Source: Prevotella sp. UBA6429 (GTDB lineage Bacteria > Bacteroidota > Bacteroidia > Bacteroidales > Bacteroidaceae). Taken from it: DNA of 23,531 nt. The position numbers and the translations under genes are program-made. Below the pieces are notes generated by a model. The model did not search any database. It saw nothing but the letters and a program-made list of their open reading frames with translations, and had not been told where the DNA came from. Positions 1 through 6,706 of the stretch are shown here, piece after piece. The stretch spans positions 1 through 23,531 of the forward strand of contig DJOV01000125.1 in the NCBI GenBank assembly GCA_002437285.1, read 5' to 3'. Within the stretch, counting starts at the first letter, position 1. Each line of letters begins with the position of its first letter.

Positions 1-28
1 TTTTATATACATTGTCCGCTTTCTTCCA
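1..28. repeat. Left copy of an inverted repeat found at both window ends
   Basis: Positions 1-28 match the reverse complement of 23500-23527 at 26 of 28 bases; the mismatches are at left positions 19 and 27. The shared core reads ATATACATTGTCCG. The match runs to the first base of the window, so it may continue outside. It could be the end of a dispersed element, the terminal repeat of a larger mobile unit, or the repeat at which an assembly stopped. The sequence alone does not decide, and no transposase is visible. Confidence 0.7.
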
Positions 29-69
29 AGTGGACCTGTCTCGACTACATCAATCGATGGCGTAAAGCG

Positions 70-110
70 GGAGGCGGCAACACCCCACGTCTGTGGATGT
101 TGCCGCCTCC
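70..110 (-). terminator. Hairpin downstream of rhaT
   Basis: A perfect 13-bp stem (GGAGGCGGCAACA at 70-82 with its complement at 98-110) encloses a loop that can itself fold as CCAC/GTGG. It lies 26 bp past the rhaT stop codon on the minus strand, where a terminator for the rhaBAT operon is expected. Only a short TTT follows the stem on that strand, so it is a weak intrinsic terminator or an mRNA 3'-end stabilising structure. Confidence 0.55.
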
Positions 111-135
111 TGGAAGCATGCGGGCAGGGGCTTGC

Positions 136-1173
136 TCAGCCGATGAACTGCGGCACAAACGATGACACGATGAGCACCACGATGCCCACCACGAGCACCG
201 CGATGGTCCTGCGCGAGCAGCCGCGCCACTCATGGAGCACGATGCCCCATACATTGGAGAACACCACGTTGAGGGCCATGAGGATGCAGAAGGCCAGCGT
301 GAGCAGGGTGGGCGACGAGGCCAGGAAACCCTTGCCCAGGCTCAGTCCGAAGAACTGCGAGTACCACAGGGCACCGGCCAGCAGGCAGAACACAAGGTTG
401 TTGCCCCAGACACGGCCTTTGGCGTAGTCGCCCCACGTGTGGTTCCTCTGGTTCTGGTAGAGGCAGTAGGCCAGGTTGGTCACGAAGCCGCCCGCTGTGA
501 CGAGCAGCGTGGCCGGCAACGTGCGGAACATCGGGTCGGTGAGGTCGCCGAAGTTGATGTCCTTGCCAAACTCCAGTCCGACGTTGAAGCAACCGCTCAT
601 GAAACCCGATAGCAAGGCGATGGCGATGCCGAGCGGGAAGTTGAAGTCCTTCACGGCAGCCTTCTTCTCCGCCTCGGTCAGCGACTGGGCCTTCATGGCG
701 CCCGCCACGCCGATGATGGCGATGCCCGCCAGTGTGATGACGACACCAGTGATGACGGCAAAGGTCAGCGCCCCCAAGGCCCCCAGATCGGGGAAGAACA
801 CGTTGAGCAGTACAGGCCCCATGACCGTTCCCAGGGCTGCGCAGGTGCCCAGGGCAATCGACTGGCCGAGGGCCACGCCCAGGTAACGCATGGAGAGGCC
901 AAACGTCAGGCCGCCCACACCCCACAGGAAGCCGAAGAGCACGGTCATCCACAGGTGGAACGACGGTGCCTGGGCGAAGAGTGCCCACAGGCTTTGTCCT
1001 GCCGGCACGGCCAGCTGCGCACCCAGGAAGGGCAGCACCAGCCAGGCGAAGACGCCCTGCACGAGCCAATAGCTCTCCCAGCTCCATTCCTTCACCTTGT
1101 TGATGGGTACGTAGCTGCTGCTCTGGCAGAACGCCCCGACGGCGATGATGAGGAGTCCGATGATGATGTCCAT
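136..1173 (-). CDS. rhaT: L-rhamnose/H+ symporter RhaT
   Basis: A 345-residue polytopic inner-membrane protein, almost the length of E. coli RhaT (344 residues), made of roughly ten hydrophobic segments. The family imports L-rhamnose with protons. It begins MDIIIGLLIIAVGAFCQSSS, with the pattern SSYVPINKVKEWSWESYW just after the first membrane segment, which is typical of RhaT. The ATG at 1173 lies 5 bp after the rhaA stop codon, so the gene is almost certainly the last of the rhaB-rhaA-rhaT operon. Its substrate is also implied by those neighbours. Nothing looks truncated. A hairpin follows the stop codon. Confidence 0.95.
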   Translation of the reverse strand: MDIIIGLLIIAVGAFCQSSSYVPINKVKEWSWESYWLVQGVFAWLVLPFLGAQLAVPAGQSLWALFAQAPSFHLWMTVLFGFLWGVGGLTFGLSMRYLGVALGQSIALGTCAALGTVMGPVLLNVFFPDLGALGALTFAVITGVVITLAGIAIIGVAGAMKAQSLTEAEKKAAVKDFNFPLGIAIALLSGFMSGCFNVGLEFGKDINFGDLTDPMFRTLPATLLVTAGGFVTNLAYCLYQNQRNHTWGDYAKGRVWGNNLVFCLLAGALWYSQFFGLSLGKGFLASSPTLLTLAFCILMALNVVFSNVWGIVLHEWRGCSRRTIAVLVVGIVVLIVSSFVPQFIG

Positions 1174-1178
1174 GACGG

Positions 1179-2432
1179 TCAGGCGCGTTTGAAGGTAACC
1201 TCCTGCTCGTAGCGCTCAATCTCAGGGATGAACTCTTCGCCCACGGGCACGTTGTTCTTCAGGTTGAAGTAGTCGTAGACCGCGCCGAAGGGCAGCGTCT
1301 TCTCCTCCTCCAGGAGGGCCAACCGCTCGAAGAGCTTGCCCTCGTCCTCATACTGGCGCAACTTGTCGATAGGCTCGAGGAAGGCGGCCAGCAGGCTCTT
1401 CTGCGTGGCGCGCGTGCCGATGACGTAGGCACCGAGGCGGTCGATGCTGGCGTCGAAGTAGTCGAGGCCGATGTGTGCGCGGTGCAGCTGGCCGGCGCGC
1501 ACAAGCTCGGCGAAGAGGTTGCGGGTGTTGTCGTCGAAGCAAGTCACATGGTCGGAGTCCCAATGCATGGGGCGTGAGACGTGGAGCATCAGCTCGGGCA
1601 CGAAGAGCAGGAGCGACGACACGGCATCAGACACGTTCTCGGTGGGCTCGTAGTGGCCAGTGTCAAGGGTGTAGATCATCTTGTTTTGTGCGCAATAGCC
1701 CGCCACGAAGTCGTGCGAGCCCACGGTGTAGGCCTCCAGGCCGATGCCGAAGAGTTTGGCCTCGAGGCAGGTCTTCATGTGAGGCAGTTGCTCGCTCATG
1801 ATCTCATCGAGGCTCTCCTTGAAGATCTGGCGGTAGCGGTATTTCTCCACAGTGTAGTCCTTCGACCCGTCGTGCACCCAGATGTTCATGATGCAGGGGT
1901 CGCCCTGATACTCGCCCATGGCCTCCGCGATGCGGCGGCAGCGTTTGGTGTGCTCAATCCAGAAGTCGCGCACGGCCTTGTCGGGGTTGGCCAGCGACAG
2001 GTTGCCACTCTTGGGATGGGAGAACGAGGTGGAGTTGAAGTCAAGCTTCATGCCACGCTCCTTGGCCCATTCCATCCAGCTCTGGAAGTGCTCGGGGCCA
2101 CACTGGTCGCGGTCGACAAACTTTCCGCCGAAGTCGCCGTAGGTCTCATGCAGGTTGAGGCGCATGGGACCGGCCAGCAGAGAGGTGGCCTTGTCGATGT
2201 CTTGCCGCAGCTCATCGATGTTGCGCGCGCGTCCGGGGAAGTTGCCGGTGGCCATGATGCCGCCCGAGGCTGCCACGCCACGTTCGAAGCCGACCACGTC
2301 GTCGGCCTGCCAGCAGTGGAGAGAGATGGGTGTTTGCTCAAGGGTCTGGATGGCCTTGTCGGTGTCGACGCCCAAGGCGGCGTAGCGCTCCTTGGCCAGC
2401 GCGTATGCCTTTTCAATCTGTTCTGATTTCAT
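1179..2432 (-). CDS. rhaA: L-rhamnose isomerase
   Basis: A 417-residue cytoplasmic enzyme converting L-rhamnose to L-rhamnulose, close to the 419 residues of the E. coli enzyme. Metal-site patterns of the family are visible in order: GIGLEAYTVGSHDF (Glu), YTLDTGHYEPTE (Asp), HVSRPMHWDSDHV (His) and HIGLDYFDAS (Asp). The beginning MKSEQIEKAYALAKERYAAL aligns with the usual N-terminus, so the ATG at 2432 is accepted. It lies 36 bp downstream of rhaB and 5 bp upstream of rhaT in one transcriptional unit. In Bacteroides the same gene is often called rhaI. Confidence 0.97.
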   Translation of the reverse strand: MKSEQIEKAYALAKERYAALGVDTDKAIQTLEQTPISLHCWQADDVVGFERGVAASGGIMATGNFPGRARNIDELRQDIDKATSLLAGPMRLNLHETYGDFGGKFVDRDQCGPEHFQSWMEWAKERGMKLDFNSTSFSHPKSGNLSLANPDKAVRDFWIEHTKRCRRIAEAMGEYQGDPCIMNIWVHDGSKDYTVEKYRYRQIFKESLDEIMSEQLPHMKTCLEAKLFGIGLEAYTVGSHDFVAGYCAQNKMIYTLDTGHYEPTENVSDAVSSLLLFVPELMLHVSRPMHWDSDHVTCFDDNTRNLFAELVRAGQLHRAHIGLDYFDASIDRLGAYVIGTRATQKSLLAAFLEPIDKLRQYEDEGKLFERLALLEEEKTLPFGAVYDYFNLKNNVPVGEEFIPEIERYEQEVTFKRA

Positions 2433-2468
2433 GGTTTTATGTTATTTAGGGTTTGTCATGTTTGTCTT

Positions 2469-3947
2469 TCACGCGCCGACGATGCGCAGGTAGCGCTCGT
2501 AGGCAGCGTCCCAGGTGGCTGTGTCTTGCGGCTCGAAGCGCCGGAGGTCAATGGAGCCGGCGATGATGCGTCGCATCTCCCACACGTCAGCCACCTCTCC
2601 CGCAGCCTTGGCCTGCAGCATCACGTTGCCGATGGCGGTGCCCTCCTGTGGTCCCGCGAGCACCGTCACGCCGCATGAGTTGGCGGTGAACTGGTCGAGA
2701 TACTCGTTCTTGGAGCCTCCGCCGATGACGTGGAGCACACGGATGTCGAAGTCGGCCAGTTGCTTGAGCCACGTGAACACCTGTCGGTAGCGCAAGGCCA
2801 GCGAGTCGAAGATGCAGCGGCAGCAGGCGGCATGGCCCTCGGGCACGGGTTGTCCCGTGCGCTCGCAGTAGGCCCGGATGGCTCCCACCATGCTTTCGGG
2901 GTTGGCAAAGAGCGGGTCGTCAGGGTTGATGAGGCTCCTGAACGCCTCTTGCCCCATGGCCTCACGCTGCAGTTCGGTGTGGCCCATGCCCTTGGCTTCC
3001 GGCCATTCCTGGCGGCAACGCTCGTAGATCCACATGCCGCAGATGTTCTTGAGGAAGCGCGTGGTGCCCTCGATGCCGCCCTCGTTGGTGAAGTTCTTGT
3101 CGAAGCTGCCCTCGTTGATGATGGCATGCGGTGACTCGATGCCCATGAGGCTCCACGTGCCCGAACTGAGATAGGCGAACCGCTCGTCCCTGGCAGGCAC
3201 GGCGGCGACGGCCGAAGCGGTGTCGTGGCCCGCCACGGCGATGACCGGCACGGCTCCCAGTCCTGTCAGCCGCTGCACCTCAGGTGTCAGTGTGCCGATG
3301 GCGGTGCCCGGCGTGGTGATGGGTCCCAACTGGTCGCGGCTGAGGCCCACGCTCCGCAGCAGGTCGGTGTCGAGGTCGCCCGTGAGGGGATTGAGCAGTT
3401 GGGAGGTGGAGGCGACAGTGTACTCGCAGATGGCCTGGCCCGTGAGCAGGTAGCTCAGCGCGTCGGGTATGAACAGCACCTGGGCCGCCTCGCGCAGCGC
3501 CACATTGCCGTCGAGACGCATCTGGTAGAGCTGGAAGAGCGAGTTGAAGTTCATAAACTGGATACCCGTCTTGTCGTAGACCGCTCGGCGCGACAGTACC
3601 TTATTAAAATAAGTGTCCATCGTGTGGGCCGTGTGCGGGTCGCGATAAGCCAATGGGTTGGAGAGTATCTGGCCGTCGGAGGCCACGCAGACGAAGTCGC
3701 ATCCCCACGTGTCGATGCCGATGCTCTGCACCGTGAGATGGCGGTCATGCACCAGGCGGAGGCCGCGGATGACTTCCCAGTAGAGTGCCAGCAGGTCCCA
3801 ATAGTAGTGGCCGCCTGCCTCGATGAGCCGGTTGTCGAAGCGGGTCAGCTCCTCCAGCTCCAGCTTACCCTCGCTGAGGGATCCCAGGATGGTGCGGCCG
3901 CTCGTGGCTCCGAGGTCCACGGCGAAGAAGTGTTTGCTTGTTCCCAT
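2469..3947 (-). CDS. rhaB: Rhamnulokinase
   Basis: A 492-residue FGGY-family sugar kinase that phosphorylates L-rhamnulose to L-rhamnulose-1-phosphate with ATP. The N-terminal phosphate-binding pattern FAVDLGATSGRTILG lies at about residues 8-22, and the catalytic-base pattern AGHDTASA places the aspartate at residue 242. IGGGSKNEYLDQFTAN near the C-terminus is the adenosine-binding region. Length and motifs are intact. It is the first gene of the rhaB-rhaA-rhaT operon. The ATG at 3947 is preceded by a Bacteroidetes -7 box about 38 bp upstream. B. thetaiotaomicron calls this gene rhaK. Confidence 0.96.
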   Translation of the reverse strand: MGTSKHFFAVDLGATSGRTILGSLSEGKLELEELTRFDNRLIEAGGHYYWDLLALYWEVIRGLRLVHDRHLTVQSIGIDTWGCDFVCVASDGQILSNPLAYRDPHTAHTMDTYFNKVLSRRAVYDKTGIQFMNFNSLFQLYQMRLDGNVALREAAQVLFIPDALSYLLTGQAICEYTVASTSQLLNPLTGDLDTDLLRSVGLSRDQLGPITTPGTAIGTLTPEVQRLTGLGAVPVIAVAGHDTASAVAAVPARDERFAYLSSGTWSLMGIESPHAIINEGSFDKNFTNEGGIEGTTRFLKNICGMWIYERCRQEWPEAKGMGHTELQREAMGQEAFRSLINPDDPLFANPESMVGAIRAYCERTGQPVPEGHAACCRCIFDSLALRYRQVFTWLKQLADFDIRVLHVIGGGSKNEYLDQFTANSCGVTVLAGPQEGTAIGNVMLQAKAAGEVADVWEMRRIIAGSIDLRRFEPQDTATWDAAYERYLRIVGA

Positions 3948-3984
3948 AGTAAGGCGAAAAGTTGTTTTTTGGTTTCAGATGTTG

Positions 3985-3992
3985 CAAAGGTA
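3985..3992 (-). promoter_or_regulatory. -7 element of the rhaBAT promoter
   Basis: The minus strand reads TACCTTTG, a full match to the Bacteroidetes TAnnTTTG box. It implies a leader of about 30 nt before the rhaB ATG. No clear TTG lies 19-21 bp upstream. A perfect 10-bp palindrome sits there instead, and a missing -33 box is what an activator-dependent promoter would show. Confidence 0.65.
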
Positions 3993-4002
3993 ACACAATT
4001 AG

Positions 4003-4012
4003 CCACGCGTGG
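4003..4012. promoter_or_regulatory. Palindrome in the rhaB/nhaD intergenic region
   Basis: CCACGCGTGG is its own reverse complement. It lies between the divergent rhaB and nhaD promoters, 11 bp beyond the rhaB -7 box. Its GC richness stands out in an AT-rich intergenic region. It could be an operator, but no second copy was found in the window. Confidence 0.35.
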
Positions 4013-4018
4013 ACATGA

Positions 4019-4047
4019 TAATTTGATTTTTAAGCCTATTAATTTGA
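4019..4047. promoter_or_regulatory. Direct repeat TAATTTGA, 21 bp apart
   Basis: TAATTTGA occurs at 4019-4026 and again at 4040-4047, exactly 21 bp (two helical turns) apart. Two turns is the spacing at which an AraC-type dimer can contact two half-sites on one DNA face. Relative to the inferred rhaB start the copies lie near -40 and -61, a normal place for an activator. The role as an operator is inferred. Confidence 0.4.
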
Positions 4048-4057
4048 GATTTCTTTT

Positions 4058-4065
4058 TAACTTTG
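4058..4065 (+). promoter_or_regulatory. -7 element of the nhaD promoter
   Basis: TAACTTTG fits the TAnnTTTG consensus and precedes the nhaD ATG by 57 bp. No TTG is found at the usual 19-21 bp distance upstream. The second TAATTTGA copy ends 10 bp upstream of this box. Confidence 0.55.
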
Positions 4066-4122
4066 CATCAACAGAGGCTACACTTGCCGTAGGTAGAAAG
4101 TTATAATCATAAGATAAAAATC

Positions 4123-5481
4123 ATGTCATCTTTAACTATTGCGATTGTTGTCATGTTTTGCGTGGGCTATCTCTTCATAGCCCTCGAGAGCGTGACCAAA
4201 GTGAACAAGGCCGCTATTGCCTTGCTGATGTTTGTGGTGTGCTGGACGCTTTTCATGGTCGATCCCAGCAGTTACCTGCCAGGAGCCACGGGCCAGGCGC
4301 TCATCAACGAGGTGAGCGAAGCCATTGAGAAGCACCTGGGCGGCACGTCGACAACCCTCTTCTTCCTCATGGGCGCCATGACCATCGTGGAAATCGTGGA
4401 CCAGAACGGAGGGTTCAACTGGGTGCGGTCGGTGATGAAGACCCATAGCAAGCGGGCGTTGTTGTGGCGCATCGCCTTCATGACCTTCATCCTCTCGGCC
4501 ATCCTCGACAACCTCACCACGAGCATTGTGATGATCATGATCCTGCGCAAGCTGGTGCGCGAGCACAAGGATCGCATTGTCTATGCCTCGCTGGTCATCA
4601 TTGCCGCCAACTCGGGTGGCGCGTTCTCGCCCATCGGCGACGTGACGACCATCATGCTCTGGAACAAAGGCGTGATTACGGCGGCGGGTGTCATCTCCGA
4701 GATTCTGGTGCCCTCGCTGGTGTCGATGGTGGTGCCGGGCCTCATCATGCAATATATGCTCAAGGGCAACCTGCCAGAGGTTGTCCCCTCGGCGGTAGCG
4801 AGCGACGCCGGACAAGACTTCAGTGGCGGCCAGCGCAAGGCCGTGTTTGTCATCGGTGTGGGCGGCCTGATGTTTGTGCCGGTGTTCAAGGCGCTCACCA
4901 ACCTGCCGCCCTTTGTGGGCATCCTGCTCGTGCTGGGCGTGCTGTGGACCACGACGGAGGCCTTCTACCGCCAGCTGCCACATGACAAGAACCATGACGG
5001 CACGCAGAAGCGAGTGGCCAACCTGTTGCACAACATCGACATGACGACCATCCTCTTCTTCCTCGGCATCCTGATGGCTGTGGCTTGTCTTGAGGAGGTG
5101 GGCGTGCTGACGGCGCTTGGCAAGGGCCTCAACGAGACCTTCGCCGGCAACCACTACATGGTGACGGGTATCATCGGTGTGCTGTCGAGCATCGTCGACA
5201 ATGTGCCGCTGGTGGCCGGTTGCATGGGCATGTATCCCCTGGCGCCCACTGGCGATATGGCTGTCGATGGCATCTTCTGGCAGCTCCTGGCCTACTGCGC
5301 CGGCGTGGGAGGCTCCATGCTCATCATCGGCTCGGCTGCCGGCGTGGTGGTCATGGGCCTCGAGAAGATCACCTTCGGCTGGTACATGAAGCGCATCAGC
5401 TGGATAGCGCTCGTGGGATACCTGGCTGGCATCTTGAGCTACTGGTGCATCCGCACATTCATCTTCACCACACCCCTGTAA
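4123..5481 (+). CDS. nhaD: NhaD-type Na+/H+ antiporter
   Basis: A 452-residue inner-membrane protein with about twelve hydrophobic segments. Family landmarks are AILDNLTTSIVM (Asp129-Asn130), NSGGAFSPIGDVTT (Asp173, Thr175, Thr176) and SSIVDNVPLVAG (Asp359-Asn360). These correspond to the charged and polar intramembrane residues of Vibrio NhaD. The family exchanges Na+ or Li+ for H+. The gene is divergent from rhaB and convergent with rhaD, so it sits inside the rhamnose cluster and may share control elements with rhaB. A link to the proton-coupled RhaT is inferred from position only. A broader ion-transporter (ArsB/NhaD superfamily) annotation is the alternative. Confidence 0.9.
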   Translation: MSSLTIAIVVMFCVGYLFIALESVTKVNKAAIALLMFVVCWTLFMVDPSSYLPGATGQALINEVSEAIEKHLGGTSTTLFFLMGAMTIVEIVDQNGGFNWVRSVMKTHSKRALLWRIAFMTFILSAILDNLTTSIVMIMILRKLVREHKDRIVYASLVIIAANSGGAFSPIGDVTTIMLWNKGVITAAGVISEILVPSLVSMVVPGLIMQYMLKGNLPEVVPSAVASDAGQDFSGGQRKAVFVIGVGGLMFVPVFKALTNLPPFVGILLVLGVLWTTTEAFYRQLPHDKNHDGTQKRVANLLHNIDMTTILFFLGILMAVACLEEVGVLTALGKGLNETFAGNHYMVTGIIGVLSSIVDNVPLVAGCMGMYPLAPTGDMAVDGIFWQLLAYCAGVGGSMLIIGSAAGVVVMGLEKITFGWYMKRISWIALVGYLAGILSYWCIRTFIFTTPL

Positions 5482-5518
5482 GCACAGGCCTGTAGCAAGG
5501 CTGAACATACAACAAGAC

Positions 5519-5594
5519 AAAGCCCCGTGTGGTCGGGCACCTGCCAGAAAGGTTTTTCGCCTTTCGGAAGCGGTGTCCGTTCACACGGGGCTTT
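5519..5594. terminator. Long rod-like hairpin between convergent nhaD and rhaD
   Basis: Three nested stems are visible: a perfect 13-bp outer stem (5519-5531 with 5582-5594), an 8-bp middle stem with one G-U pair (5534-5541 with 5572-5579), and a 6-bp inner stem (GAAAGG 5547-5552 with CCTTTC 5560-5565). Together they form an almost continuous rod of about 76 nt. TTTTC follows on the plus strand and a weaker T-rich stretch on the minus strand. The best reading is a terminator serving both genes; a stable small RNA processed from either transcript is possible. Confidence 0.75.
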
Positions 5595-5629
5595 TCATTG
5601 GGGTGACCGCGTGTCGCGCGGTGGGTCGC

Positions 5630-6442
5630 TTAGCGGGGTAGGTGGAAGGCGCGGCTCATCTCGGCCATCTGCTCTTCGCTCATGCCCTTGGGCTCATAGC
5701 CCATGGCCTTGCAGTCGAGATAGATCTTGGCACTCTTCGACAGCACGTCAATCTGGTCGAAGGCGTCCATCACGTCCTTGCCCTTGGCAAAGACACCGTG
5801 CTTCTCCCACAGCACCACATCGTAAGCCTCGAGCTCGTGCAGGGTGTCGTGAGCCAGCTGGACGCTGCCGGGTAGTTGGTAGGGCACTACGCCCAGCCCC
5901 AGGGGGCAGAAGGCCTTGGTCTCGGGAATCATGCTCCACAGCAACTTGGTGAGCACATCCTTGCCCAGGAAGTGGTCATTGTGGCTCATGGCAACAAGTT
6001 CGATGGGGTGGGTGTGGACGGTGGCCTTGTAGTCCGATCCCAGTTCGATCTGGTGGTCATGTACAGCCAGGTGGGAGGGCAGTTCGGAGGTGGGCAGCAC
6101 CGCCTGGTCGGCGATGATGACATAGCTGGCGCAGTCGTCGAGGATGCGTATCACACTACCGTTGTCCATGGGCCAGCGTGCCAGGTCGCGCATGCGCTTG
6201 CCCGTGCCCTTGCAGAAGAAGTATTGTCCCTTCAGGTGGGGAAGGGTCTCGCCGATCGGCTTCACGTCAGAGATGGCCGGAAGGGCCCTGATGCCGTCGT
6301 CCACATACTCGGTGATGTTGACGGTGATGTTTCCGCCATTGCGCTCGGCCCATCCGTTCTGCCAGAGATAGCCGGCAACCTCGGCAATCTTGTCGATTTC
6401 CTTTTTGAGGGCCTCGCGCCCGTCAAGAATACTTTTTCCCAT
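5630..6442 (-). CDS. rhaD: Rhamnulose-1-phosphate aldolase
   Basis: A 270-residue zinc-dependent class II aldolase (E. coli RhaD has 274) that splits L-rhamnulose-1-phosphate into dihydroxyacetone phosphate and L-lactaldehyde. Visible residues are the Glu in TSELPSHLAVH, the zinc pair in VHTHP (His143 and His145; 141 and 143 in E. coli), and the third histidine in LWEKHGVFAKG. The frame can be opened by a TTG at 6448, but the ATG at 6442 gives the expected MGKSILDGREAL start and is preferred. It is separated from rhaBAT by nhaD and has its own promoter. B. thetaiotaomicron calls the equivalent gene rhaA, which invites naming confusion. Confidence 0.95.
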   Translation of the reverse strand: MGKSILDGREALKKEIDKIAEVAGYLWQNGWAERNGGNITVNITEYVDDGIRALPAISDVKPIGETLPHLKGQYFFCKGTGKRMRDLARWPMDNGSVIRILDDCASYVIIADQAVLPTSELPSHLAVHDHQIELGSDYKATVHTHPIELVAMSHNDHFLGKDVLTKLLWSMIPETKAFCPLGLGVVPYQLPGSVQLAHDTLHELEAYDVVLWEKHGVFAKGKDVMDAFDQIDVLSKSAKIYLDCKAMGYEPKGMSEEQMAEMSRAFHLPR

Positions 6443-6554
6443 AGTCAAGAAATAGTTTTTAGTTTAAGGTGGGTCCTAAAGATTCGCTTTTCTAACCCAT
6501 CCATACATTATCTTTGTCATGGTGGCGATTTTTAGTGTCCACCTTCATTTGCCG

Positions 6555-6586
6555 CAAAATTACAAAAACTCCGTAAGCTTGCGCAA
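6555..6586 (-). promoter_or_regulatory. rhaD promoter
   Basis: On the minus strand TTG (6584-6586) is followed after 21 bp by TAATTTTG (6555-6562). This fits the Bacteroidetes -33/-7 arrangement. The start of transcription would fall near 6548, giving a leader of about 105 nt before the rhaD ATG. Confidence 0.65.
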
Positions 6587-6607
6587 GAAGAATTGATATT
6601 TGTGCTA

Positions 6608-6626
6608 TGACTTTTGACTTTTGTCA
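6608..6626. repeat. Tandem heptamer upstream of the rhaD promoter
   Basis: TGACTTT is repeated back to back at 6608-6614 and 6615-6621 and followed by TGTCA. On the minus strand this gives CAAAAGT twice. The block lies about 60-78 bp upstream of the inferred rhaD start. CAAAAGT also occurs in the tandem repeat upstream of the rhamnosidase gene, so both may be sites for one regulator. The rest of 6587-6645 holds nothing recognisable. Confidence 0.35.
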
Positions 6627-6645
6627 GGTGTGCTTTCCAAAAGAA

Positions 6646-6676
6646 ATCCCACACGGGCGGTTGGCCCGTGTGGGAT
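6646..6676 (-). terminator. Intrinsic terminator of the rhamnosidase gene
   Basis: A perfect 13-bp stem (ATCCCACACGGGC at 6646-6658, complement at 6664-6676) has a 5-base loop. On the minus strand it is followed by TTCTTTTGG. It lies 30 bp past the rhamnosidase stop codon. Confidence 0.85.
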
Positions 6677-6706
6677 GGTATATAGGTGACAGGAGTAGCC
6701 TGCCCG

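Noticed and set aside
4132..5520. A 462-residue open frame antisense to nhaD
   Set aside because: It is rich in His, Asp, Glu and Arg with no domain, as expected for the antisense frame of a membrane protein gene. The nhaD frame has clear family motifs.
6443..6448. A TTG start for rhaD two codons upstream
   Set aside because: The ATG at 6442 gives the normal N-terminus and length. A TTG start adds nothing conserved.
6509..6516. TATCTTTG on the plus strand, a -7-like box
   Set aside because: No plus-strand gene follows for more than 4 kb, so it is probably a chance match inside the rhaD leader.
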